64,000 bases of DNA from an uncultured Lachnospiraceae bacterium. Its GTDB lineage: Bacteria; Bacillota; Clostridia; Lachnospirales; Lachnospiraceae. Positions 43,037 to 52,144 of this stretch are shown in pieces. The notes beneath the pieces were generated by a model. That model was not told the DNA's origin and did not search any database. It worked only from the letters and a program-made list of their open reading frames with translations. The stretch covers positions 9,359 to 73,358 of the forward strand of contig CAJUJL010000005.1 in the NCBI GenBank assembly GCA_910586725.1. Direction: 5' to 3'. The translations under genes and the position numbers were made by a program. How positions within the stretch are numbered: the stretch's first letter is position 1; the number at the start of each line of letters is the position of its first letter.

Positions 43037-44005
43037 ATGGATATTTTAGAAACCGGCAAAGAAGTGTTTGATATAGAACTGAACGGGCTTAAGAAGATGC
43101 GCGAGAGCCTTGATGAAAATTTTATTACGATTGCGGAAAAGATCAATGAGTGCAAAGGACGCGTCGTATGTACCGGCATGGGCAAATCCGGGCATATTTT
43201 TGAAAAAGTGGCGGCGACTATGGCGAGCATCGGAATCAAGGCATATTTTATGCATCCGGCGGAAGCTCTGCACGGAGATCTGGGCCTTTTGACCAGAGAC
43301 GATATTGTGCTTGCATTAAGCAACAGCGGGGAAACAGACGAGATCTTAAAACTGATTCCGTCTATTCAAAAAATAGGCACGACGATTTATGGCATTGTGG
43401 GACGGGCAAATTCCACGCTGGAGAAATATTCCGCCGCTACAATCGTATTTCCAAATGTGGCGGAGGCTTTTCTGGGGAATCTGGTTCCGACGACGACGAC
43501 GACGGTTTCGCTTGTCGTGGGAGACGCGCTTGCGGTAACGGTTGCAAAAATGCGCGGGTTTACGTCAAATGAGTTTGCCGTTTTTCATCCCAACGGCCTA
43601 CTCGGGAAAAAACTGACGATGAAAGTTTCGGATCTGATGAAAAAGGGAGAAGAAAATGCCGTCGTAAAAGAAGGCATGACGGTTCAGGCAGCCGTATTTG
43701 AGATGTGCAAAAAGCCTATTGGCTGTGTAAACGTAGTAGATCAGGATGATCGGTTTATCGGGATTTTTACCGACGGTGATTTGAGGCGGTTGATCAGCAG
43801 GGAAGGCGAGAAGGCATTGAATCATCGGATCGAAGAGGTGATGACGAAAGATCCGCTTTCTATTGAACCGGATCTTTTAGTGGTGGAAGCCGTAGAGCAA
43901 ATGAAGAAAATGGATCGAAAAGTATCTGCGCTGGCTGTTGTGGAAAACAAACGGATTCTGGGAACGCTGTGTGTGGCGGATATTGCAAAGGCGGGATTAA
44001 TTTAA
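43037..44005 (+). CDS. KpsF/GutQ-type D-arabinose-5-phosphate isomerase
   Basis: Isomerises ribulose-5-phosphate to arabinose-5-phosphate, the aldose substrate of KdsA. The 322-aa protein has an N-terminal SIS domain (GMGKSGHIFEKVAATMASIG, HPAEALHGDLG, SNSGETDE) and two C-terminal CBS domains (about 205-322). These are the hallmarks of KdsD/KpsF. GGGGG precedes the ATG. The stop overlaps the ATG of kdsC by one base, so translation is coupled. Confidence 0.94.
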   Translation: MDILETGKEVFDIELNGLKKMRESLDENFITIAEKINECKGRVVCTGMGKSGHIFEKVAATMASIGIKAYFMHPAEALHGDLGLLTRDDIVLALSNSGETDEILKLIPSIQKIGTTIYGIVGRANSTLEKYSAATIVFPNVAEAFLGNLVPTTTTTVSLVVGDALAVTVAKMRGFTSNEFAVFHPNGLLGKKLTMKVSDLMKKGEENAVVKEGMTVQAAVFEMCKKPIGCVNVVDQDDRFIGIFTDGDLRRLISREGEKALNHRIEEVMTKDPLSIEPDLLVVEAVEQMKKMDRKVSALAVVENKRILGTLCVADIAKAGLI

Positions 44006-44475
44006 TGGATTGCAGAATAAAGCTATTTGCCATGGATGTAGACGGAACGTTAACGGACGGAAAAATTTATATGGGCAGCAGCGGAGAGGTATGCAAGGCA
44101 TTCCATATCAAAGACGGAATGGGAATCCGGATGCTGATTGCGCATGATATAATTCCGGCGATTATTACGGGCCGTTATTCTAAAATCGTGGAGAATCGGG
44201 CAAAAGAACTTGGCATTGTGGAAGTGCATCAGGGGATTTCCGATAAATCAGCCGTATTCCACGGGCTTTTGAAAAAATATCATTTGGACGCGAAAGAGTC
44301 TGCTTATATTGGAGACGACATAAACGATCTGGACGTCATTGCGTTGGCGGGAATATCCTTTGCGCCAAAGGACGCGGCGCCGGAGGTAAAAAAACAGGTC
44401 AGCGTCGTGTTGTCGGCCAAAGGAGGAAATGGCGCGGTAAGAGAGGCAATTGAAGAAATTTTGACGGAGATATAA
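44005..44475 (+). CDS. kdsC: Kdo-8-phosphate phosphatase, HAD superfamily
   Basis: A 156-aa HAD hydrolase of the small cap-less KdsC type. Catalytic D11 and D13 are in MDVDGTLTDG, ITGRYS supplies motif II, Lys is in GISDKS and GDDINDL gives the metal-binding motif. It removes the phosphate from Kdo-8-P. It starts at the ATG overlapping the kpsF stop; an upstream in-frame start is less likely. It completes the four-gene Kdo pathway, whose product is activated by the gene at 41574. Confidence 0.92.
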   Translation: MDCRIKLFAMDVDGTLTDGKIYMGSSGEVCKAFHIKDGMGIRMLIAHDIIPAIITGRYSKIVENRAKELGIVEVHQGISDKSAVFHGLLKKYHLDAKESAYIGDDINDLDVIALAGISFAPKDAAPEVKKQVSVVLSAKGGNGAVREAIEEILTEI

Positions 44476-46349
44476 TGATGAGGCATATATTTGAAGACAA
44501 GAAATTGTGGATACGACGTGTTTTTTTGATGTGTTATGATATATGTGCGGTATTTTTTGCCAGTATGCTGGCTCTTTTGGCCAGGTTTGATTTTGATTTT
44601 CATGCCATACCGCAGCATTTTCTGGAAAATGCCTGGAAATCGCTTCCGGCGACGGCTTTGACGGCTTTATTGATTTTCTGGCTTTTTCGCCTTTACAGCA
44701 GCCTTTGGAGCTATGCCGGGGCAATGGAAATGATGTATCTTCTATCGGCGTGCATCGTAGAGACATTTGTCAATATGTTTTTGATTCTTTTGTCGCACCC
44801 TGAAACGGGTTATCCGGTGCCAAGAAGCTATTTTGCTTTTTTCGGAATTTTCCTGTTCGGCATGATTTTTGTGTGCAGATACAGTTACCGTGCGCTTCGG
44901 TCCGTGCGCAATGCGATACGGGATGCGGAATATACCCGCAATGTATTGATTGTGGGCGCCGGCGAATCGGGCAATGCGCTGATTAAAGAGATTAAAAACA
45001 GCCGTTACCTGAAAAAAAGGGTAATCGGGGTAATTGATGACGATAAAAGCAAGGCGGGAAGTTATATCCACGGCGTAAAGATTGTCGGAACAAGGGATGA
45101 CATCATTGAAAAATGCCAGGATCTTCATGTGCACGAGATTATAGTGGCAATGCCTTCCGCGTCGCCAAGACAGATCAAAGAAGTTTTGGACATCTGTAAA
45201 CAGACCCGTTGCGAGCTAAAGCGTCTGCCGGGCATTTATCAGCTGGTCAACGGCGACGTCAGCATCAGCAGCCTGAAAGAAGTAGACGTCAACGATCTTT
45301 TGGGCCGGGAGCCTGTGGAAGTGGATTTGAATTCGATTTTAGGTTATGTTTCCGATAAAGTGGTTATGGTAACGGGCGGCGGCGGTTCCATTGGAAGCGA
45401 GTTGTGCCGGCAGATTGCCGGGCATAATCCCAGACAGCTCATTATCGTAGATATTTATGAAAATTCTGCATATGATATACAAAACGAGCTGAAGGCGTCG
45501 TTTCCGGACTTGAATCTGACCGTATTAATCGCTTCTGTGCGTAATACCAATCGAATGAACTATATTTTTGAAAATTATCACCCTAATATTATATATCATG
45601 CCGCAGCGCACAAACATGTGCCGCTGATGGAGACAAGTCCAAACGAAGCGATCAAAAACAACGTGCTTGGCACCTGGAAAATGGTGCAGGCCGCGGACCG
45701 TTATGGGGTAGAGCGCTTTGTTATGATTTCGACAGATAAGGCCGTTAATCCCACCAATATTATGGGAGCGTCCAAGCGTATTTGTGAGATGATCATTCAG
45801 ACTTATAACAGGCGTTCGAAGACGGAATATGTTGCGGTGCGGTTTGGAAACGTTTTGGGCAGCAACGGCAGCGTGATCCCGTTGTTTAAAAAACAGATCG
45901 AACGGGGCGGCCCGGTTACGGTTACGCATCCGGATATTATCCGTTATTTTATGACGATTCCGGAGGCCGTTTCTTTGGTGCTGCAGGCGGGCGCTTATGC
46001 AAAAGGCGGCGAAATATTTATCCTGGATATGGGAGAGCCGGTGAAAATTACCGATCTTGCGCGAAATCTGATTTTACTTTCCGGACACCAGCCGGATGAA
46101 GATATACCGATTGTATTTACCGGTTTAAGGCCCGGAGAGAAATTGTATGAAGAAATGCTGATGGATGAAGAGGGAATGCAGAATACGGCCAATCAGCGGA
46201 TTCATATAGGAAAACCGATTGAGATGGACGAAGAGGCTTTTCTAAAACAGCTTCAGGAGTTAAGCGAATATGTGGCCACGGAACCGTCAGATATTCGCGA
46301 CTGGGTAAAGCGCATGGTTCCGACTTATTATCCCAAGGAAGATGAGTAA
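44475..46349 (+). CDS. Membrane-bound nucleotide-sugar 4,6-dehydratase (FlaA1/CapD/PglF type)
   Basis: A 624-aa protein with four N-terminal helices (to about 140), a CoA-binding-like Rossmann domain (VLIVGAGESGNALI, about 156) and a SDR domain (MVTGGGGSIGSE, about 300; HAAAHKHVPLME; MGASK with the family's Met in place of catalytic Tyr). Relatives dehydrate UDP-GlcNAc to UDP-4-keto-6-deoxyGlcNAc for di-amino sugars. The ATG overlaps the kdsC stop by one base. It may supply the sugar used by the phosphotransferase at 48076. Confidence 0.92.
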   Translation: MMRHIFEDKKLWIRRVFLMCYDICAVFFASMLALLARFDFDFHAIPQHFLENAWKSLPATALTALLIFWLFRLYSSLWSYAGAMEMMYLLSACIVETFVNMFLILLSHPETGYPVPRSYFAFFGIFLFGMIFVCRYSYRALRSVRNAIRDAEYTRNVLIVGAGESGNALIKEIKNSRYLKKRVIGVIDDDKSKAGSYIHGVKIVGTRDDIIEKCQDLHVHEIIVAMPSASPRQIKEVLDICKQTRCELKRLPGIYQLVNGDVSISSLKEVDVNDLLGREPVEVDLNSILGYVSDKVVMVTGGGGSIGSELCRQIAGHNPRQLIIVDIYENSAYDIQNELKASFPDLNLTVLIASVRNTNRMNYIFENYHPNIIYHAAAHKHVPLMETSPNEAIKNNVLGTWKMVQAADRYGVERFVMISTDKAVNPTNIMGASKRICEMIIQTYNRRSKTEYVAVRFGNVLGSNGSVIPLFKKQIERGGPVTVTHPDIIRYFMTIPEAVSLVLQAGAYAKGGEIFILDMGEPVKITDLARNLILLSGHQPDEDIPIVFTGLRPGEKLYEEMLMDEEGMQNTANQRIHIGKPIEMDEEAFLKQLQELSEYVATEPSDIRDWVKRMVPTYYPKEDE

Positions 46350-46388
46350 GGGATTTTGTATTTTGCAGCGGCAGGAAATGGAGATTGC

Positions 46389-47654
46389 ATGAAATTTAGA
46401 ATCAGAAATGTAGGAAAAGTTTCACGTGCAGATATAGAAGCAGACGGAATTACGGTGATTGCCGGATATAACAATACCGGTAAGACAACCGTATTAAGAT
46501 CTGCGGACGTGATACTAAAGACATATCAGAACCTTGCGGGAAATATTCAAAATGAACGGCTGAAGAGCATGAGAAATATGCTGTTAAAACAGGACGTATT
46601 GTTTGATGAAAATGGTTTTGAAGAGTTATCTTTTCAGTTATTGCTTGATATTGCAAATGCGGTTTGCGACAATGTGGTCAGCTGCGGGCATAAATTATAT
46701 AAAAAGGAAAAATTTTATGAAATCTATCTGGAAGAATTGAAGAAGTACATGGGGGAAGAAGATATTTCGGAAAGACGTGAACTTACGCATGAGATACCAG
46801 ATGAAATATACAGAAATTTGAATAAGATAGAGAAGAGAGAAGACGCCGCTTATGAAAAATATCTGGCGGAACTGAATTTGCGGAACGAATTTCATCAGCA
46901 GGCAAGTAACTTAAAAGCGGATCAACCGTCGGAGATCTCATTTTTGAATAACGGATCTTCCTGTGTGATAAAATTTCAGAATGATAGAATCACAGAGGCG
47001 TCAGGAATTGATTTGGGAGAAGCTCCCGTTATTTATATTGAGACCAGGAATATTTTGGATGATATAAATAACAGAAGATTCATTGCGCCGGCGTCAGACC
47101 TTAGGAGGCTCCTTGTTCAAAAGAGAAATTATGATAAAGATCAGATTTCTTATGAGCAGTATCAGGAGACAGAAAGAAACAGGGATGTCTTTAACGATAT
47201 ATGGAAAGAAGCGCTTGGGGGAAGGCTTGTCCTTGAGTCCGGCATTTTAAAATACAAAGAAGAAGAATCCGATCAGATGATCAATATCCGCAATGTTGCA
47301 TCCGGCATGAAAATATTTTTAGTGTTACAGGGATTGATAGAAAATGGATCTTTGAAAGAAAACAGCTGGATTTTGATTGATGAACCGGAATCGAATCTGC
47401 ATCCGGACTGGCATTTAAAGATTGCGGAGATCTTAATTCTTTTGAAGATAAAAATGAACATTCATATTCTGCTAAGTTCCCACAGTCCCTATTTTATGAG
47501 GGCGTTGGAAGTGAAAATGGCTGATTATGGCATCAAGGATGCGGGCAAATTTTATTTGATGGAAGAAAAAGACGGCGCATATGCTGCAAAAGACGTTACG
47601 AAGTGTACGGAAGCGATCTATCAGCAACTGTATCAGCCGTTAGAAATGCTGTAG
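46389..47654 (+). CDS. OLD/RecF-like AAA ATPase, possible defence protein
   Basis: About 421 aa from ATG 46389 (GGAG just upstream). Walker A GYNNTGKTT spans about 26-34. A charged helical insertion follows (about 90-190), then a signature-like NVASGMK, and Walker B WILIDEPESNLHPDWH and LLSSHSPYF near the C-terminus. This is the AAA_15/OLD-like family, which often pairs with nucleases in anti-phage modules. It is not a glycan gene, reads as AT-rich, and interrupts the surface-glycan locus together with the small gene behind it. The defence role is speculation. Confidence 0.8.
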   Translation: MKFRIRNVGKVSRADIEADGITVIAGYNNTGKTTVLRSADVILKTYQNLAGNIQNERLKSMRNMLLKQDVLFDENGFEELSFQLLLDIANAVCDNVVSCGHKLYKKEKFYEIYLEELKKYMGEEDISERRELTHEIPDEIYRNLNKIEKREDAAYEKYLAELNLRNEFHQQASNLKADQPSEISFLNNGSSCVIKFQNDRITEASGIDLGEAPVIYIETRNILDDINNRRFIAPASDLRRLLVQKRNYDKDQISYEQYQETERNRDVFNDIWKEALGGRLVLESGILKYKEEESDQMINIRNVASGMKIFLVLQGLIENGSLKENSWILIDEPESNLHPDWHLKIAEILILLKIKMNIHILLSSHSPYFMRALEVKMADYGIKDAGKFYLMEEKDGAYAAKDVTKCTEAIYQQLYQPLEML

Positions 47655-47662
47655 GAGAAGGT

Positions 47663-47938
47663 ATGGGTTTACAGAGGATTGACAATGCCGTTTTGGAGAA
47701 GTACAGGAAAACGCTGAAAGAGTGTTCTAAAAGAGATTCCGGAGAGCCGGTGACGCTGTCGGAGTATGAAGCTTATCAATTTGATGATCTAAGCGCTTTA
47801 GAAGCTGAAAAGTACAGAAGAAAGAAAAAACTTTGTTCTGCCGATGCGTTATATATCAAAAATAAAAATGAAATCTATTTTTTTGAATTTAAGGACGCAA
47901 GAAAAATATCCTGTTTTGGGAAATATGAATATTTATGA
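47663..47938 (+). CDS. Short hypothetical protein, apparently truncated partner of the ATPase
   Basis: A 91-aa frame from ATG 47663, preceded by AGGAGAAGG and 8 bp after the ATPase. It ends in YIKNKNEIYFFEFKDARK; the E-x-K preceded by hydrophobics resembles the active-site strand of PD-(D/E)xK nucleases. The frame stops at 47938, but the +1 frame continues open to 48017 and reads as coherent protein. The gene is therefore likely frameshifted or eroded. Nuclease identity is a guess from a very short motif. Confidence 0.55.
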   Translation: MGLQRIDNAVLEKYRKTLKECSKRDSGEPVTLSEYEAYQFDDLSALEAEKYRRKKKLCSADALYIKNKNEIYFFEFKDARKISCFGKYEYL

Positions 47939-48017
47939 GAATACTTTTTATAAAAAGGTATATACAATAGATGTCAGTGATTTCGAAAAAGATTTTCTGG
48001 ATAAAATTTATCATTAG
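47925..48017 (+). pseudogene. Out-of-frame C-terminal remnant of the ATPase partner
   Basis: In the +1 frame relative to the 91-aa gene an open stretch of 30 codons (NIYENTFYKKVYTIDVSDF and onward) ends at TAG 48015-48017. Its composition is normal for protein and it directly continues the upstream frame, as expected if a single-base change or a small deletion broke the gene. Confidence 0.4.
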
Positions 48018-48075
48018 AGGAAGGCGGCTGGTTTTACGCTAAGACGTCTGCTTTCAAAGAAACGGAGTGTGGTCT

Positions 48076-48732
48076 ATGAAACATCGGTTAACGGCAAGAC
48101 AAAAGAGATATATGGACAGAAAGCGCAGAATGGATTTTATCATCAGTCTGGCGGCATGTATTGTGTTATCGCCCGTTCTGCTTATTTTGTGCGCGGCGAT
48201 TAAGTTAGACAGCAGGGGTCCGGTTTTGTTTCAGCAGAAACGGGTAGGCATTCATAAGAAGCATTTTAAAATTTATAAGTTTCGTACCATGCGGACGGAT
48301 ACGCCGAAAGATATGCCTACGCACCTGCTTGCCGATCCGGATCAGTATATTACAAAAATGGGACACTTTCTGCGGAAGTTTTCGTTGGATGAGCTGCCGC
48401 AGTTATTGAATATTTTAAAAGGAGACATGAGCTTTGTCGGCCCAAGGCCGGCGCTCTGGAATCAGTATGATCTGGTGGCGGAGAGGGACAAATACGGCGC
48501 AAACGACGTGATGCCGGGGCTGACCGGATGGGCGCAGATTAACGGACGCGACGAGCTTGAGATTCCGGTGAAAGCAAAGCTTGACGGAATCTATGCCAAA
48601 CATATCGGATTCTGGTTTGACGTCAGATGTTTTCTGGGAACATTTGCGTCCGTTCTTGGCGCAAAAGGCGTTGTGGAAGGCGGAACCGGAGAGATGAAGA
48701 AGAAAACCCGTACAAAGGAGCATGTAAAATGA
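48076..48732 (+). CDS. Monotopic sugar-1-phosphate transferase (PglC/WcaJ catalytic-domain type)
   Basis: About 218 aa from ATG 48076, with ACGGAG upstream. It has one re-entrant N-terminal hydrophobic helix (about 20-40) and the catalytic core FQQKRVGIHKKHFKIYKFRTM, LDELPQLLNILKGDMSFVGPRPA and PGLTGWAQINGRD. It should load a sugar phosphate, for instance a di-amino or 6-deoxy sugar, onto undecaprenyl phosphate. It is the second initiating enzyme of the window and probably starts a different glycan from that of 21669. It overlaps the next gene by 4 bp. Confidence 0.92.
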   Translation: MKHRLTARQKRYMDRKRRMDFIISLAACIVLSPVLLILCAAIKLDSRGPVLFQQKRVGIHKKHFKIYKFRTMRTDTPKDMPTHLLADPDQYITKMGHFLRKFSLDELPQLLNILKGDMSFVGPRPALWNQYDLVAERDKYGANDVMPGLTGWAQINGRDELEIPVKAKLDGIYAKHIGFWFDVRCFLGTFASVLGAKGVVEGGTGEMKKKTRTKEHVK

Positions 48733-49583
48733 AGCGGATTTTAGTCATTGGCGAACACAGCTATATCGGAAAAGCGTTTTGGGATTATATGAAAAAGCAT
48801 ATGCCGGAAGTGGAAGTAATATTGACCGGCGCAAAAAACGGCGAATGGGAAAAGATCGATATGCAGCAGTATGACGCGGCGCTTCATGCTGCTGCTGTTG
48901 TGCATCAAAAGGAAAAACCGCAGATGAAAAAGCTGTATCACGAGGTAAACGCCGTTCTGCCATATTCTGTGGCGAAAAAGGCCAAAAAATGCGGCGTAGG
49001 GCATTTTGTGTTTTTAAGCACAATGGCAGTTTACGGAGAAGATGTTGCGATGATAGGCAAAGACGCTCCCATACGTCCGGTTACGATGTATGCGAAAAGC
49101 AAATGGAAAGCGGAACGGGGATTGCGAAAACTGGCGGATGATGATTTTCGGGTAACAATTCTTAGGCCGCCGATGGTTTATGGGCGGGGGTGTCCGGGAA
49201 ATTATCCAAGGCTTTCCGGACTGGCGGTCAGATTGAGCGTTTTTCCAAAAGTAAGAAATAAACGAAGCATGATTTATATTGAAAATCTTTGCGAGTGCAT
49301 ACGGCAGGAGCTTACCTGCGCGCAGAGAAACGAGAACTGTCGTACGGTCTGTCCACAGGACGCGGAATATGTCAATACGACGGAATTGGTGAAAGAAATC
49401 CGAAAAGCGCATGGAAAACGGACATGGGAAATTCCGTTTTTGGAAAAGCCAATCTTATGGGCTGCGAATAAGAACGGCACATTAAAAAAGGTATTTGGTA
49501 ACTGCTGTTATGATAAGGACGAAGAAAATAAAAAATTTCAGACGGCGGGCTTTTGCGAGGCAGTTAAACGGACAGAGCAGTAA
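48729..49583 (+). CDS. NAD-dependent epimerase/dehydratase family protein
   Basis: About 284 aa from ATG 48729, coupled to the preceding stop by ATGA and preceded by AAAGGAG. The N-terminal nucleotide loop is GEHSYIG. HAAAVVHQ, LSTMAVYGE and YAKSK (YxxxK) follow. Relatives in glycan loci are UDP-sugar 4-epimerases or reductases acting with a PglC-type transferase. The exact reaction cannot be set from sequence. The C-terminal third lacks well-known motifs. Confidence 0.82.
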   Translation: MKRILVIGEHSYIGKAFWDYMKKHMPEVEVILTGAKNGEWEKIDMQQYDAALHAAAVVHQKEKPQMKKLYHEVNAVLPYSVAKKAKKCGVGHFVFLSTMAVYGEDVAMIGKDAPIRPVTMYAKSKWKAERGLRKLADDDFRVTILRPPMVYGRGCPGNYPRLSGLAVRLSVFPKVRNKRSMIYIENLCECIRQELTCAQRNENCRTVCPQDAEYVNTTELVKEIRKAHGKRTWEIPFLEKPILWAANKNGTLKKVFGNCCYDKDEENKKFQTAGFCEAVKRTEQ

Positions 49584-49602
49584 ACACAGGAAAAGGAGCG
49601 CA

Positions 49603-50733
49603 ATGAAGAAGATAAAAGTATTACAGGTCAATAAGCTGTACGATCCGTTTATCGGAGGCGTGGAGAAAGTCGTACAGCAGATCGCAGAGGGGCTTTCGGC
49701 TCAGACGAACATGAGAGTTTTGGTATGCAATGAAAAGAAGGAAGATGTGACAGAGGTTATTCACGGGGTCAGGGTACACCGTTCCGGCAGTTTTGGCATG
49801 CTTGGAAATATGCCGTTGTCCGTGAAATTCTTACGGGACTTAAAGAAAGTTTCCAAAGGCTGCGATATACTGCATTTTCATATGCCGTTTCCCATTGGGG
49901 ATTTGGCGGGGCTGTTATCCGGGTATCAAGGCAAGGTTGTGGTCTGGTGGCACAGCGACGTGGTCAGGCAGAAAAAAATGATGATGCTTTACCGGCCTGT
50001 CATGGAGCGGTTTTTAAAGCGGGCGGACGCTATCATAGTGGCCACGCAGGGGCATATAGACGGTTCGGCTTACCTTGGGCCTTATAAAGACAAGTGCCGG
50101 GTGATTCCTTTTGGAGTAAATCCTGAAATTGAAAAAAAGGCAGACCAATGGGTGGCGGAGAAAAAAGCGAAAGAAGAAAAGAGAGAGCATGCGCCGGTAA
50201 GATTTTTGTTTGTCGGGCGTCTCGTATATTATAAGGGGTGCAAAACGCTTTTGGAGGCTTTTGCTTCGGTGCGGAACGCAGAACTTGTGATGATTGGCGA
50301 AGGCCCTTTGAAACAGGAGTTAATTTGTTTGGCAGAGAGACTTGAAGTGTCAGAGCGCGTGCATTTTCTTGGTAATGTGGAAGATGCCGTTTTAGATGAA
50401 AATTTTGCGGCATGCGATGTATTTGTATTACCGTCGATTGCAAGAAGCGAAGCGTTCGGCCTGGTTCAGACGGAGGCAATGGTGTATGAGAAGCCCGTTA
50501 TCAATACGAATCTGCCCAGTGGAGTTCCCTATGTAAGCATCCATAAACAGACGGGGCTGACCGTGGAACCGGAGGACGTCAAAGGCTTAGCCGATGCAAT
50601 GAACTGGATGGTTGGTCATAAAGAAGAACGGGAAGAGATGGGAAAGAGAGCGAGAGCCAGGGTGAAAGAGTGTTTTCAGCTGCAGGACATGCTGGATGGC
50701 GTTTTGGCGTTGTATCGGGAATTGTGCAGATAA
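49603..50733 (+). CDS. GT4 family glycosyltransferase
   Basis: About 376 aa from ATG 49603, after AAAAGGAGCG; the open frame extends upstream without a ribosome site. GT-B fold: Gly-rich N-terminus (YDPFIGGVEKVV), FLFVGRLVYYKGCKTLLEAF in the C-terminal domain and the E-x7-E motif around SEAFGLVQTEAM. Retaining sugar transfer from a nucleotide donor is expected. It ends 134 bp before the next gene, where a promoter is found. Confidence 0.9.
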   Translation: MKKIKVLQVNKLYDPFIGGVEKVVQQIAEGLSAQTNMRVLVCNEKKEDVTEVIHGVRVHRSGSFGMLGNMPLSVKFLRDLKKVSKGCDILHFHMPFPIGDLAGLLSGYQGKVVVWWHSDVVRQKKMMMLYRPVMERFLKRADAIIVATQGHIDGSAYLGPYKDKCRVIPFGVNPEIEKKADQWVAEKKAKEEKREHAPVRFLFVGRLVYYKGCKTLLEAFASVRNAELVMIGEGPLKQELICLAERLEVSERVHFLGNVEDAVLDENFAACDVFVLPSIARSEAFGLVQTEAMVYEKPVINTNLPSGVPYVSIHKQTGLTVEPEDVKGLADAMNWMVGHKEEREEMGKRARARVKECFQLQDMLDGVLALYRELCR

Positions 50734-50791
50734 AATGCAATGGCCGGTTTATATTCGGTAAGACGGCAGATCATGAAACATTTGGAAAAAG

Positions 50792-50820
50792 TTGCAATAT
50801 TTTAGCAGATGAAGTATACT
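50792..50820 (+). promoter_or_regulatory. Sigma-A-like promoter before the 50867 glycosyltransferase
   Basis: TTGCAA (50792-50797) and TATACT (50815-50820) are 17 bp apart, placing transcription start near 50827, 40 bp before the ATG at 50867. The gap 50734-50866 shows no convincing terminator. Confidence 0.6.
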
Positions 50821-50866
50821 AAACAGGCTAATGAAGAACAGATTCATTTTTGTATGGAGAAAATAA

Positions 50867-52144
50867 ATGAATGCCGTATCAAAATTTATATTGCATTGCG
50901 CTGACATATGCAAGCCCATTCTGCTTAAGATCATTCCCGTAAAGATACTTCGGAAAATGAAAGGGAAAATGATTTCTGACAGCTTTGGGAAGCTAAGTGA
51001 AATGCAGATCTGCCCATATGAGGCGGGACATTACAAAAGAGGCATAAATCTTATAGGGAATATCAAAGCGGAGACAGGTCTTGGACAGAGCTGTCGTCTT
51101 GTTGCGTCCGCACTTGGTCATACGGATATACCAATGAGCGTATATCAATATACGCAGCTTGGAACGCAGAAGATGAATAATACGTCCTGGGACGATAAAA
51201 TCAGCGGCGAATTGCCGTATGACATAAATTTGATTCATATAAATCCATATGAATTGGGCATTGCATATTTGCAGATGGATCCGTCCGTATGGAATTACCG
51301 ATACAATATCGCATACTGGCTTTGGGAGCTGGAAGAATTTCCGGATGAGTGGACGCCCTGCTTTCACTGTCTGGACGAAATTTGGGCGCCTTCCGAGTTT
51401 ATTTGCAGCGCAATCCGAAAGAAGACGGATCTTCCGGTTAAATGCATACCATATCATGTGGAAGCGGAGATTCATACAGAGTTTGGAAGGCAGGAATTTC
51501 AACTGCCGGAAGATAAATTTCTCTTTTTAATGATGTACGATCACAGCAGCGGCATGGAACGGAAAAATCCGCTGGGAGTTATAAAAGCATTTAAACAGGC
51601 GTTTCCAAAAGCAAATGAAAACGCAGGACTCGTCATAAAAATCAATAATTTCACAAAAGAAGACGAAGATAAAATCGGCGCCCTTTTGGGAGGGTACACA
51701 AACATTTATCTGATCAAAGAAACATTAGACCGCGACCATATCAACAGTTTGACGAAATGCGTAGACGTTGTGGTATCCCTGCATCGCGCGGAGGGATTTG
51801 GATTGGTGCTGGCGGAGGCCATGCTGCTTGGAACTCCTGCGATTGCAACGAACTGGTCGTCGAATACCGAATTTATGGACGAGCATACCGGGTGTATGGT
51901 AAATTATGAGATGACGGAGATCAAAGAAGATATGCCGCCATTTAAAGCGGGAAACCGCTGGGCGGATCCTGATCTTACACAGGCTGCCGGATATATGCGG
52001 AAATTGTATGAAGAGAAAGAATTTTACAGGCAGATTGCATCCAATGCCAGAGATCATATTCAAGATCTTTTGAGTATGGAACGGATTACGGGGCTGATGG
52101 AGCGCCGGCTGAACGAAATTTATGGAGAATTAAACCAATCATGA
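50867..52144 (+). CDS. GT4-like glycosyltransferase
   Basis: A 425-aa GT-B protein with NLIGNIKAETGLGQSCRLVA near residue 63, NIAYWLWELEEFP (a stretch seen in related family 1/4 enzymes of O-antigen loci), an ERKNPLGVIKAF donor-domain segment and EGFGLVLAEAMLLGTPAIATNWSSN with the E-x7-E. A GGAG ribosome site precedes the ATG. It overlaps the next transferase by 4 bp. Donor unknown. Confidence 0.88.
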   Translation: MNAVSKFILHCADICKPILLKIIPVKILRKMKGKMISDSFGKLSEMQICPYEAGHYKRGINLIGNIKAETGLGQSCRLVASALGHTDIPMSVYQYTQLGTQKMNNTSWDDKISGELPYDINLIHINPYELGIAYLQMDPSVWNYRYNIAYWLWELEEFPDEWTPCFHCLDEIWAPSEFICSAIRKKTDLPVKCIPYHVEAEIHTEFGRQEFQLPEDKFLFLMMYDHSSGMERKNPLGVIKAFKQAFPKANENAGLVIKINNFTKEDEDKIGALLGGYTNIYLIKETLDRDHINSLTKCVDVVVSLHRAEGFGLVLAEAMLLGTPAIATNWSSNTEFMDEHTGCMVNYEMTEIKEDMPPFKAGNRWADPDLTQAAGYMRKLYEEKEFYRQIASNARDHIQDLLSMERITGLMERRLNEIYGELNQS

